Origin: Puccinellia tenuiflora
Taxonomy: Eukaryota; Streptophyta; Magnoliopsida; Poales; Poaceae
DNA: 64,000 nt
Direction of reading: 5' to 3'
Assembly: GCA_012064385.1 (NCBI GenBank)
Contig: QRDG01000420.1
Location: forward strand, 473,287-537,286
The notes beneath the pieces were generated by a model. The model searched no databases, had not been told where the DNA came from, and saw only the letters and a program-made list of their open reading frames with translations. Below are positions 55,838 to 64,000 of this stretch, piece after piece; position 1 is the stretch's first letter; every line of letters begins with the position of its first letter. The position numbers were made by a program, and so were the translations under genes.

Positions 55838-55964
55838 GGGACACGAGGGAAGCTCAACCGTCAGCGCCCCGTCTCCAGGCGACACGTGGACACCAGCGCA
55901 GGGGACGGCGAAGCCGAGGAGGCAAAAGTCAAGGCGGCAAGAAAAAAAATAATAATAAATAAAA

Positions 55965-56690
55965 ATATCCGGGGGCTGCGCAGCCGCCAAGCCGGCTCCG
56001 CAGACCCGGACGAACAAACACCCCGAGTCACGGACTCGGGGGCTGCCACGCCGTCAGCCGGCAGAAAATATACCCGGGGGCTGCGCAGCCGCCAAGCCGG
56101 CTCCGCAGACCCGGACGAATCAAACACCCCGAGTCACGGACTCGGGGGCTGCCACGCCGTCAGCCGGCAGAAAATATACCCGGGGGCTGCGCAGCCGCCA
56201 AGCCGGCTCCGCGCACCCGGACGATCAACTACACCCCGAGTCACGGACTCGGGGGCTGCACGCCATCAAGGCGGAAAAATACCCGGGGGCTGTGCAGCCG
56301 CCAAGCCAGCTCCGCGCACCCGGACGATCAACTCTACCCCGAGTAACGAACTCGGGGGCTGCATGCCATCAAGGCGGAAAAATACCCGGGGGCTGTGCAG
56401 CCGCCAAGCCGGCTCCGCGCACCCGGACGAACAAACACCCCGAGTCACGGACTCTGGGGATGCCACGCCGTCAGCCGGCAGAAAAATACCCGGGGGCTGC
56501 GCAGCCGCCAAGCCGGCTCCGCGCACCCGGACGTTCAACTATTACACCCCGAGTCACGGACTCGGGGGCTGCACGCCATCAAGGCGGAAAAATACCCGGG
56601 GGCTGCGCAGCCGCCAAGCCGGCTCCGCGCACCCGGACGTTCAACTATTACACCCCAAGCCAGAGACTCGGGGGTTGCACGTCATCAAAA
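55965..56690. repeat. Tandem array, about 100-118-bp unit, 7 copies
   Basis: Units begin CCGGGGGCTGCGCAGCCGCC and contain CCCCGAGTCACGGACTCGGG (a palindrome) and either GCCACGCCGTCAGCCGGCAG or TGCACGCCATCAAGGCGGAA. Two subtypes alternate. Tandem repeats in this place are known in Tat elements. A related but different array is at 63360-64000 in the second Tat-type element. Confidence 0.92.
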
Positions 56691-56972
56691 CAATGGAAGA
56701 AAGCGCAAGATAGGTAAAAGACATAAAATTTCGACCCAGCTTGATACTCAAGGCGGCCCAAAATTCGGGGGCTAGACATGGTGAATATCATCACCAAGAT
56801 GAGCGCAAGCTCCAGCACAAAGGCCCAACAATCACAAAGGAAATGATATTGAAGATGGCAACCAACAACTGGGAACAGATTCATGTTATGACAGGTAGCA
56901 CATCAAGACAGTCATCAAACCCAAAATAACAAGTTCTACAAATACGCCCGGCATTCTGGGGGAGCAAGCAAA

Positions 56973-58295
56973 TCAGGGAGCAGCAGCATCGGTGGCGGCA
57001 GCAGTGTCGCCGGCTCCAGCGTCTTCAGCCGGCCGTGCCGCTGAGGACGGCTCGGCAGGCACAAGCTGTGTCAGGTCCACCGCCTTGGCGATCCGCTCCG
57101 AGGCCATGCGAATCTCTGGGCGAAGACCTTCAAGCGATGTGCCCATGCGAAAGACTCCCGCCAGCATGTCCACTTGCACCTGAGGATACCAGGATTTCAC
57201 CAGGGCCAACGCCATGTCGCTACCGCCTCGGGCCGCCATCTCCACCTGCTCGTCGATTCCAGCAGAAGCCCCGTCAAGGCGGCTCGACAGTTCGCACAGA
57301 GTAGCTGGGAGAGGGGTGTCAGGCCACAGGTTCTCGAGCACGCCACCGGCTGCATCCCTCAGCATCTTGAACTCTCGAGAAAATTGCTGAAGACGGGAAG
57401 CGGCAGACGGCAACACTCCAGTGGCAGCACCAGAGGTTTCGGGCAGTGTATGTGCGAGGGCAACGGCCTTCTGGACTTGAGCGTCCACCACGGGATAGAA
57501 GCCTTCAAGTCAAGCCAGCAAGATCAGAAAGGAAAGACCATCGATGGGATGGAGAAAAGGGGAGATGTCTTACCAAGAATGATCTCGTTGACGCGCTCCG
57601 CTTCAGAGACGAGGCTACTCACGAACCGCTCGTGCTCAAGCTCGCGTCCTCTGGCCGCCTTGGCAGTTTCATCATGCGCGTTCACGGCCTCCTTCAGTTT
57701 GAGCCTCAGGTCCTCCCTGTTCATTCGAAGGGTCTCGACCTCGCTTTGCCTCTGCTTCTCCGCCTCTTGCAGCCGTTTTACCTCTTTAGCCAGCCGAGCA
57801 ATTTCAAGGCGGCGCTCCTCGGAGACCTCCGCCGCCGACTGGAGATCTACCATAGAAAGCGCATGAGCTGCGTCCTTTTCCTTCAGCTTCTCGTTGAGCA
57901 CGGTCAGAGGGACAGAAACGGATAGCTGTTTCTTCAAGCCGGCGAGGGAAGTGGGGTCACCTAACGAAACAGGGTTAGCAACAAGCCAGGAGACCGAAGA
58001 AAAGACGAAAACACCAGGGCCGAAGCCGGCAGAAGAACAAGATCGTACCTTTGGCAGTGTCGAGCTCCCGCTTAAGCATCACGATTTCTTTGGCAGCATT
58101 GCCAAGAGCACACTCCACCGACGAGTGAAGCAAGGTGGCGTCAGCCAGCTGATCCTTCGCCCTCTTCTCCATCAGCACCGCCAGGGGGAAATGCCCCGAT
58201 GCGTCCAACCTGTCCGGTGAAGGCCCAGAATAGAGGGGAGTGCATTCCAGGGTCGCCTGGCGAGGGCCAGGGAGCGAGCTCGTCACCACCGCCAT
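56973..58295 (-). CDS. Antisense spliced gene: coiled-coil protein of gypsy-associated type
   Basis: Three exons join in frame. Exon 1 58295-58049 (MAVVTSSLPGPRQ ... LKRELDTAK) ends AAAG/GTACGATC; intron 57961-58048 ends TTAG. Exon 2 57960-57574 (GDPTSLAGLKKQLSVSVPL ... VNEIILG) is Glu/Lys/Leu-rich coiled coil and ends CTTG/GTAAGACA; intron 57503-57573 ends TTGAAG. Exon 3 57502-56973 reads FYPVVDAQVQKAVALAHTLPE and LVKSWYPQVQVDMLAGVFRM, resembling the C-terminus of the 'putative gypsy type transposon' proteins (Pfam PF04195 group) of grasses. Function unknown. The first ATG touches the LTR inserted at 58296, so the true N-terminus is probably cut off. Confidence 0.65.
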
Positions 58296-58630
58296 TGTCG
58301 TGGTGGCATCAACGACATATCCATCAAGGATTGAAAAGTTTTTGGAGCAAGGCAACGATGGCGTTTCGGCGGGATTGGGCACAAGCACGGCAAGAACACG
58401 CGATGTACCCAGGTTCGGGGACCTCTTGTGGAGGTAAGACCCCTACGTCCTGCATGTCTGATGTATATCATGGCATAGATCTCGGGCTACATGGTTGCTC
58501 CTTGAGCTGTGTTTTTCTCTCTAGCTAGAGGAAGAAGAAGGAGTAGGTGAGGATGAGGAGAGCCTCCACCTCCCAAATATGTATCTAGGGTTTCCTCTAA
58601 AGGTTGCCTCTCAAGGGCTCCCTGGTGCAC

Positions 58631-58640
58631 CTTATAAAGG
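58631..58640 (-). promoter_or_regulatory. TATA box of second Tat-type LTR
   Basis: CTTTATAAGG on the minus strand. Transcription would run left, out of the LTR and into the antisense gene starting at 58295. Confidence 0.5.
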
Positions 58641-58698
58641 GGATGCCCAGGGGACAAAGGGGTGGCCCATTAGGCCCAACTAGTACTACTTAGGGCAG

Positions 58699-58854
58699 CC
58701 TGGAGCCTCCAGCCGGACGGGCTGCCTGGAGCCTCCAGCCGGACGGGCTGCCTGGAGCCTCCAGCCGGACGGGCTGCCTGGAGCCTCCAGCCGGACGGGC
58801 TGCCTGGAACCTCCAGCTGGACGGGCTGCCTGGAGCCTCCAGCCAGCAGCTTGC
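58699..58854. repeat. 26-bp tandem repeat, 6 copies, inside LTR
   Basis: CCTGGAGCCTCCAGCCGGAC plus GGGCTG repeats with an exact 26-base period; the core GGAGCCTCC is palindromic. Confidence 0.95.
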
Positions 58855-58932
58855 TTGATCTTCGTGGTTTGCTTTTCTTGTTCTTTTGTCGAGTCGTGGA
58901 TTTTGGTATACCCGGGGGTCATTCCCCCGACA

Positions 58933-58944
58933 CTAGCCCCCGAG
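58933..58944 (-). other. Polypurine tract of second Tat-type element
   Basis: CTCGGGGGCTAG on the minus strand, ending at the LTR's first T. Confidence 0.7.
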
Positions 58945-59039
58945 ATCGTGGAGTCTTGCTAGCTTGCTGGGAAGACTTCGCGATCTTCCCCTTGTCTTGG
59001 TTGTTGTGGATGAGATGCTAGAGTTGGAGCTGGAGCCGG

Positions 59040-59759
59040 CTGAAACTTGGAGTTGAAGTCGGAGGAACTTGAAGCCGGAAGAACTTGAAGCCGGACGAAC
59101 TTGACGCCGGATGAACTTGAAACCGGACGAACTTAAGGCCGGGTGAACTTGAAGCCGGACGAAGTTGAAGCCGGATGAACTTGACATCGGATGAACTTGA
59201 CGCCGGATGAACTTGAGGCCGGGTGAACTTGAAGCCGGACGAACTTGAGGCCGGATGAAGTTGAAGCCGGACGAAGTTGAAGCCGGACGAACTTGACGCC
59301 GGATGAACTTGAAGCCGGATGAAAATCCTTGAAGCCGGATGAAAGTTGTGGCTAGGTGAAAATCTTTGAAGCCGGATGAAAATCCTTGAAACAGGATGAA
59401 AGTTGTGGCCAGGTGAAAATCCTTGAAGCCGGATGAAAATCCTTGAAGCCGGATGAAAGTTATGGCCAGATGAAAATCCCTGAAGCCGGATGAAAATCCT
59501 TGAAGCCGGATGAAAATCCTTGAAGCCGGATGAAAATCCTTGAAGCCGGATGAAAGTTGTGGCCGGATGAAAATCCTTGAAGCCGGATGAATATCCTTGA
59601 AGCCGGATGAAAGTTGTGGCCGGATGAAAATCCTTGAAGCCAGATGAAAATCCTTGAAATTGAAGCCAGATGAAAATCCTTGAAGACGGATGAAATTTGT
59701 GGCCAGATGAAAATCCTTGAAGCCGGATGAAAATCCTTGAAATTGAAGCCAGATAAAAT
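59040..59759. repeat. 20-bp tandem repeat array (left part)
   Basis: Variants of TTGAAGCCGGATGAAAATCC and TTGAAGCCGGACGAACTTGA follow each other about 35 times. The array resumes at 63238 after the CACTA element. Confidence 0.95.
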
Positions 59760-59774
59760 CACTACTAGGAAAAG

Positions 59775-60035
59775 GCTTATAGGTAAGCCACGTATCCGTG
59801 GCGCACTGTAAGCATTGTGCGCCATGGCTAATTATGCGTGGCGCACCTCTTGGTGCTGCGCCACTGACACAAACTTATCTGTGGCGCAGGTTTCTGAGAT
59901 GTGCGCCACGGCTAAGATGGGCCCTGGCCGGCGCGGCCTGTGCGCACTCAGGCGTGGCGCGGCACAAACATGTGCGCCACGGGTAGACTCTTAGCCGTGG
60001 CGCATAGTAATACCCTGCACCACGGGTAAGTGTAG
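59775..60035. repeat. Subterminal repeats, left end of CACTA
   Basis: At least nine copies in both orientations of GTGGCGCA(C/G) or TGCGCCAC(G/T), such as CGTGGCGCACTGTAAGCATT facing TGTGCGCCATGG. Confidence 0.92.
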
Positions 60036-60343
60036 CACCCGGTCGGCCCACACAGAGGGGAAATAAAAGAGCGCATCGATCCCCAGTGTGGCGCCACTCT
60101 CGATCCGGCCCCGATCTCCTCCTCGCGCCGCCTCCGCCTCCTCCCCGTGCCGCCTCCGCCTCCTCCCCGGCCGCCTCCGCCTCCGCCACCAGGAATCCCG
60201 CAGGAGCAGGAGGACCCCACGGCGACGGCGCTCGATCCGCTGCTCCACGGCGACGGCGCGCGGCACTGGTAAGCCACCTCCCCGCCCCCTATCCCCTGAC
60301 CCTCCTCCGCCTCCTCTCTGCCCTCCTGCTCCCCCGCCCCTAA

Positions 60344-61057
60344 CCCTAGATTGACGGCCCTCTCCAACTCCCTCTCCCTCCCGCTCCCCTCCCCCAAGCT
60401 CCCCCTCGCGGTCCGCGCCGCCGCCCCCTATACCTCCCCTCGCGGTCCACTCCGTCCCGGCCGCCTCGCGGAGCACGACGTCGTGCTCGCCCTCGCGGAC
60501 TCCCGCGGCATCCCGCGCGCACCCGCAGCCGGACCTCCTCTCCTCCCTTGCCGACGCCGGCCGCCCCGACCTCGTCTGCGCCGTCCTCCGCCAGGCCGCC
60601 GACCTCCGCTCCTCGCCGCGCTCCGCTGCTTCCTCTCCCCGGCCTCCGACGCCGCCTACGACACCAAGGGACGCAGGGAAGAAGGAGAACGCCATCGAGC
60701 ACCATGGACTGCGTCTACTCCCTTGTCCTGGCCGCGGCCGTGTCTGAGCTGGACGGCGGGGAGGTGGCCGGCCTGATGAGGTACCTCGTCAAGTGGATCA
60801 GCAAGTACTGGAGGTTCTCGGAGGCGCGTCCTTGCCCGGAAGCAGTGGGAGTTCCAGGGTTGGAGCCGTGCGAGAGCGTGCCGTCGCTCGGTGCGGTGAC
60901 CAGGGGGATGGGGCTAGTTCTGGACCAGCATTTCTCCCACCTCGTGCTGAATGCGGAGGTGCACAAGGACTTGTGCGATGCGGAGGTGATGGTGAAAGAG
61001 CTTGCTGTCGAGGCCGAATCTTCTGGCCCAATCCTCGACTTCTTCTTCTTCTTACGT
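60344..61057 (+). pseudogene. Captured host-gene exon (exon 1 of chimeric gene)
   Basis: GC-rich coding-type sequence. An earlier part (60344-60700) reads TALSNSLSLPLPSPKLPL and LAEHDVVLALADSRGIPR, then shifts frame. From about 60700 one frame is open: AAAVSELDGGEVAGLMRYL, VKWISKYWRFSEARPCPEA, VPSLGAVTRGMGLVLDQHF, SHLVLNAEVHKDLCDAEVMV, and DFFFFLR before a donor CGT/GTAAGC at 61058. The text reads like a conserved plant protein whose name I do not know; no catalytic motif is visible. Capture of host exons is well documented in CACTA elements. An additional donor-like CTG/GTAAGCC at 60270 suggests a leader intron. Confidence 0.55.
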
Positions 61058-61344
61058 GTAAGCTACATTATTTGCTTTGTCAGAGATATCTCTGGAGTGT
61101 GCATGTGTAGCTTTTGTGCAACATGTGTTCCGGTCAATAACACTAGTTAGGCTTATTAGGTGAGCTGCTGGCTTGAATGGCCGTAATGGTTATGGCTTTA
61201 GCTAATTGCTCTGGTTGAGTAGGTACACTAGATGTATATGGTCCGTGGCTGCTACTGGCTGGTATTCTCTTACATTATATGTGCTATTTTCTTTCCTAAC
61301 CACCAGACTGAATTCTGTGCTTGTTTCGAACTTATTTTCTTCGA

Positions 61345-61500
61345 AAGCCGATGATTAAAATGTTGTGGCACTAGGTTGTAGGCCTGCAGGTCTTGTGAGC
61401 CTTGTGATATGCACAAGTACCAAGTTTTGTGCATCATACTTGGCTCACCAGATCCTGCAGGTCTACTTGTGTGTCCGACCTAAGTATGAGGCGTAAAATC
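61345..61500 (+). repeat. Fold-back cassette 1
   Basis: Left arm CCTGCAGGTCTTGTGAGCC... (61383) pairs with ...GGCTCACCAGATCCTGCAGG (to 61461); the arms also share TGCACAAG/TTTTGTGCA at the loop. About 35 bases per arm with a few mismatches and a loop of about 7. Confidence 0.85.
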
Positions 61501-61536
61501 TAAGTCATTTTTATTTTGTTTTGTTTTTTTCTTCTA

Positions 61537-61880
61537 AGCCGATGATTAAAATGTTGTGACACTAGGCATTTTAGCCTCCCTGCAGCGAACGGCACACAAC
61601 GAGCGTCTACCTTTGTCACCGAACCCAATGGCTGGATTTAGCCTACCTGCTGGCATGTTCCCTGGCATTATTGTGTTGTCTTTGTTCACCGGCCAGCCAT
61701 TGGATCCACCTCCTGTAGGTCGGTGAATAAAGACAATACAACGAAGCTATTGGAAACACAAGCCCTTAGGTAGGTTGAATCCAGCCACTGGATTTGGGTG
61801 ACACAATAATGAATTGCCGAGGATCCTGCAGGTCTACTTGTGTGTCCGACCTAAGTATGAGGCGCAAATCCGAAATCATT
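61537..61880 (+). repeat. Fold-back cassette 2 (nested, long)
   Basis: Outer arms GTCACCGAACCCAATGGCTG (61615) and CAGCCACTGGATTTGGGTGA (to 61801); inner arms TTGTGTTGTCTTTGTTCACC (61671) and GGTCGGTGAATAAAGACAAT (61718). The total fold spans about 190 bases. Confidence 0.85.
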
Positions 61881-61902
61881 TTGTTTTTTCTCTCTTTCTG
61901 AA

Positions 61903-62080
61903 TGCCGATGATTAAAATGTTGTGTCACACTATGTGATTCAGGGAGGTGCTAGCGGACCATGTGATATGCACAAATAAACATCTTGTGCATACTCTTACT
62001 TGGTCCGCTTGCCCCGTTCCTGATCAATGTGTGTCCAATCTAAGTATGAGGCATAAACTCAAATCATTTTGTTTCTTCTC
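61903..62080 (+). repeat. Fold-back cassette 3
   Basis: GCTAGCGGACCATGTGATAT-GCACAA (61949-61974) pairs with TTGTGCATACTCTTACTTGG-TCCGCTTGC (61984-62012). Outer sequences TGATTCAGG and CCTGATCA extend the stem. The loop-proximal TGATATGCACAA is shared with cassette 1, so they derive from one ancestor. Confidence 0.85.
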
Positions 62081-62094
62081 TATGAATTGACAAA

Positions 62095-62240
62095 GCCGAT
62101 GATTTAAACTATGCCATGGTAAAGGCAAGGAGAGTGTGTACAATGCCTTGTAGTATATACAATTGGAGTGTTTGTATTAATACATGGTCTTGTACACACT
62201 CTTTTTGCCTTGTTTTGCACGGCAATGATATATGAGGCTT
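62095..62240 (+). repeat. Fold-back cassette 4
   Basis: GGCAAGGAGAGTGTGTACAA (62124) pairs with TTGTACACACTCTTTTTGCC (62190-62209). The upstream flank is diverged (GCCGATGATTTAAACTATGCC) and the downstream flank is reduced to ATATATGAGGC. Confidence 0.85.
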
Positions 62241-62320
62241 TCCATTGTTAACTTCTCGCATTTCGTAAATTTTAATATTACTTTTGTAACAAAATTTTGA
62301 ATTAAGCATTTTTTACTTAG

Positions 62321-62721
62321 GTGTTCTCGGTGACGATGTCCATGTTGGACCAGAGGGGCGATGTGCGGGACTGGGCTCCACCGGGCTGGCACTGGGAGGT
62401 GCTACCTTCCGGGACGCACAGCTTGGTGAGGAATTCGGGTGACGTCGTCGACCCTGATCTTCTGTGGTGGTAGTCGCGTGGGCCACGCTCGGTGCAGAGG
62501 GAGCCGGCCCCCGAGGAGGAGGTACGTCGCCGTATTAGGGAGGAGGACGAGCACGTCTGTCGATACATGTATCTGCTGGTTAGGCAGTATGACGGTAGGT
62601 GGTCGTTTCTTCAGAGGGTTCCTGCTCACGTGAGTTATGACCCTGTGAGGGTTCCTTCTCTTTGGATGCGTAGCGCCGCCGTCGACTCAGTACAGTTCGA
62701 TGAATCAGAAGGTTCATGTTG
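62321..62721 (+). pseudogene. Second exon of CACTA chimeric gene
   Basis: After the acceptor TTTTTACTTAG the frame of exon 1 continues: VFSVTMSMLDQRGDVRDWAP, PGWHWEVLPSGT, ending in LLWW and a TAG at about 62474. A second frame from about 62492 reads REPAPEEEVRRRIREEDEHV, CRYMYLLVRQYDGRWSFLQR, to SEGSC at 62721, a charged helical segment probably once part of the same element gene. I do not recognise a domain. Confidence 0.45.
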
Positions 62722-62984
62722 AAATTAGCTAAGCTTCATGTATTAGCTACTGGATATGTAATAATATGATCGATGAACTGTGATTGTGATCAACTTTGTG
62801 TAATAATATGATCGATGAACTATGATTGGAAATTGTGTATTTGTACTGGTTTATCAAATATTTCTCTCTATATAATATTGGAATATGAATTTCCTGTAAT
62901 GTGATATATCTGTATTAACAAATGTTTGTATAAATACCTGTATAAATACCGTATTTTCTGTATATAAAAATACAGAAAAACTTA
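62722..62984. other. AT-rich 3' part of CACTA gene region
   Basis: Contains a 42-base direct repeat around TAATATGATCGATGAACTGT (62760 and 62806) and possible poly(A) signals; no coding signal. Confidence 0.55.
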
Positions 62985-63232
62985 GCCGTGGCGCATGACA
63001 GAAGGTAGCCGTGGTGCACCCTAGCCGTGGCGCACGAGTAAGCGGTGCGCCACGGATACTTCCCCTTAGCCGTGGCGCAGGATAGACATGTGCGCCATGG
63101 GAAATACTCGTGGCGCACATCTGTGCTTGCGCCACGGGTAAGTTTGGTTACCCGTGGCGTGGCAATCCGTGGCGCAGGCCCCTGCGCCACGGGTAGCCTT
63201 ATTTGGTGCGCCACGGGTAGCCTTTTCCCTAG
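62985..63232. repeat. Subterminal repeats, right end of CACTA
   Basis: At least ten copies of AGCCGTGGCGCA or GTGCGCCACGGGTA, inverted and direct, up to the terminus. Confidence 0.92.
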
Positions 63233-63237
63233 TAGTG

Positions 63238-63300
63238 AATCCTTGAAGCCGGATGAAAATCCTTGAAGCCGGATGAAAATCCTTGAAATTGAAGCCGAAT
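63238..63300. repeat. 20-bp tandem repeat array (right part)
   Basis: Continuation of the array at 59040-59759 after the CACTA insertion: AATCCTTGAAGCCGGATGAA units. Confidence 0.9.
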
Positions 63301-63359
63301 GGCATTGTAGACGACTTCAGAATTTGGAGTTGAATTTGGGCTCTTGGCCGGGGTGATGG

Positions 63360-64000
63360 AGTCCTCTGGGTCGCCGGATGCACAGGACCCGGGAATGAGA
63401 TTGCCGGCTGACGGCGTGGCAGCCCCTGGGCTCTTGGCCGGGGTGATAAAGTCCTCCGGGTCTGCGGAGCAGGCTAGTGGCTTGCGCAGCCCCCGGGAAT
63501 GAGATTGCCGGCTGACGGTGTGGCAGCCCCCGGGCTCTTGGCCGGGGTGGTAAAGTCCTCCGGCTCTGCGGATGCGCAAGACCCGGGAATGAGATTGCCG
63601 GCTGACGGCGTGGCAGCCCCCAGGCTCTTGGCCGGGGTGATAAAGTCCTCCGGGTCTGCGGAGCCAGCTAGTGGCTTGCGCAGGACCCAGGAATGAGATT
63701 GCCGGCTGACGGCGTGGCAGCCCCCGGGCTCTTGGCCGGGGTGATAAAGTCCTCCGGGTCTGCGGATGCGCAGGCCCCGGGAATGAGATTGCCGGCTGAC
63801 GGCGTGGCAGCCCCCGGGCTCTTGGCCGGGGTGATAAAGTCCTCCGGGTCTGCGGATGCGCAGGCCCCGGGAATGAGATTGCCGACTGACGGCGTGGCAG
63901 CCCCCGGGCTCTTGGCCGGGGTGATAAAGTCCTCCGGGTCTGCGGATGCGCAGGACCCGGAAATGAGATTGCCGGCTGACGGCGTGGCAGCCCCCGGGCT
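63360..64000. repeat. Tandem array, 90-bp unit (variant 105), 7 copies to the window edge
   Basis: GGAATGAGATTGCCGGCTGA recurs at about 63392, 63495, 63585, 63690, 63780, 63870 and 63960. Spacing is 90 bases, or 103-105 where an insert with CTAGTGGCTTGCGCAG is present. Each unit holds GGCGTGGCAGCCCCCGGGCT, the inverted counterpart of a block in the array at 55965-56690. Confidence 0.93.

Larger units (their letters stand above)
50426..58295 (+). mobile_element. Ty3/gypsy retrotransposon, Tat type, internally deleted
   Basis: The 5' LTR (50426-51104), primer site, gag and integrase read rightwards; after integrase come two antisense genes and a tandem array. Extra ORFs, often antisense, between integrase and 3' LTR are known for the Tat lineage (Grande, RIRE2 relatives). 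Protease, RT and RNase H are absent. The 3' LTR is not in the window: at 58296 another element's LTR begins, most simply a nested insertion with the remainder beyond the right edge. Confidence 0.75.
58296..58932 (-). repeat. 3' LTR of second Tat-type element
   Basis: On the minus strand it starts TGTCGGGGGAATGACCCCCG and ends TTGATGCCACCACGACA. It has a minus TATA at 58631-58640 and a 26-bp tandem array at 58699-58854. Confidence 0.75.
61058..62320 (+). ncRNA. Intron carrying four tandem fold-back cassettes (candidate small-RNA hairpin array)
   Basis: The intron runs from GTAAGC (61058) to TTTTTACTTAG (62320) and joins the two exons in the same frame. From about 61345 to 62230 it contains four cassettes. 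Each begins with GCCGATGATTAAAATGTTGTG or a variant (61347, 61538, 61903, 62095), has a unique imperfect inverted repeat, and ends with CTAAGTATGAGGC(G/A)(T/C)AAA or a trace of it (61480, 61850, 62040, 62232). Stems: 61383-61417/61425-61461; 61615-61648/61768-61802; 61949-61974/61984-62012; 62124-62147/62189-62209. This is the layout of intronic precursor hairpins; whether small RNAs are made cannot be seen. Confidence 0.5.
59760..63237 (+). mobile_element. CACTA transposon, complete, non-autonomous, with captured exon and hairpin array
   Basis: Starts CACTACTAGGAAAAGGCT and ends AGCCTTTTCCCTAGTAGTG; both flanks are AAT (59757-59759, 63238-63240), the 3-base TSD of this superfamily. Both ends carry many CGTGGCGCAC / GTGCGCCACGG subterminal repeats (59790-60030 and 62985-63225). 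No transposase is encoded. Instead it has a GC-rich exon with gene-like sequence, a 1.26-kb intron with four inverted-repeat cassettes and a second exon. It inserted into the 20-bp array of the second Tat-type element. Confidence 0.95.
58296..64000 (-). mobile_element. Second Tat-type LTR element, 3' LTR and 3' region (leaves window)
   Basis: A minus-strand LTR (58296-58932) is preceded, reading leftwards, by a purine tract CTCGGGGGCTAG and by tandem arrays typical of Tat 3' regions (58990-59759 with 63238-63300, and 63360-64000). A complete CACTA element splits the arrays. No coding part is in the window. Confidence 0.75.

Noticed and set aside
59040..59759. CRISPR-like regularly repeated 20-mers
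   Set aside because: The units are contiguous without unique spacers and vary along the array. It is a tandem repeat in a plant retroelement.

Overview
The window is a block of nested transposable elements from a large grass genome. The TA-flanked Stowaway MITE with CTCCCTC termini, CACTA elements with CCGGGACTGAAG subterminal repeats, Athila- and Tat-type gypsy elements and the depth of nesting all point to Pooideae, most likely Triticeae. I cannot name the species. Only one host-type gene looks intact, an F-box/LRR gene on the minus strand (35148-36764). All assignments come from reading motifs, termini and target-site duplications (TSDs) in the sequence; nothing was searched.

Layout, left half. 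1-1027: 5' LTR and primer site of a minus-strand LTR element leaving the window. 1028-2690: non-coding, retroelement-like. 2700-4320: end of a CACTA element. 4351: Helitron-like 3' terminus. 4759-6345: Mutator-like element (MULE) with transposase remnant. 6384-7000: 333-bp tandem duplication. 7598-7853: Stowaway MITE. 8101-9601: PIF/Harbinger element carrying only a Myb-like ORF1. 10436-16956: young Ty1/copia element with one stop codon in its polyprotein. 19103-21409: LINE-like retroposon with zinc-knuckle ORF1 only and a 14-bp TSD. 22469-24499: small non-autonomous LTR element. 25084-36655: direct segmental duplication of an F-box locus. Copy A (25084-32326) is broken by a Helitron piece, a MULE, a frameshift and a probable organelle-DNA insert. 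Copy B (32879-36655) is intact.

Layout, right half. 39768-49387: full-length Athila-type gypsy on the minus strand with TSD GCCAC, full of copies of a TCGCGA palindrome motif. 49393-50311: older LTR-like sequence that it interrupts. 50426-58295: plus-strand Tat-type gypsy in which gag runs into integrase with protease, reverse transcriptase and RNase H missing. Downstream it carries two antisense genes: an AT-hook/B3-like protein with its own TATA box, and a spliced coiled-coil protein. 58296-64000: LTR and 3' region of a second, minus-strand Tat-type element inserted at the start of the second antisense gene and running off the right edge. Its 3' repeats are interrupted by a complete CACTA element (59760-63237, TSD AAT).

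Most interesting point: the CACTA element has what looks like a two-exon chimeric gene whose 1.26-kb intron (61058-62320) holds four tandem cassettes. Each cassette has conserved flanks (GCCGATGATTAAAATGTTGTG upstream in its common form, CTAAGTATGAGGC downstream) around a different imperfect inverted repeat. This resembles an intronic array of miRNA-like foldbacks carried by a transposon. Second in interest are the antisense genes of the Tat element, the gag-integrase fusion, and the TCGCGA motif amplified only in LTRs, UTRs and inter-domain linkers of the Athila element.
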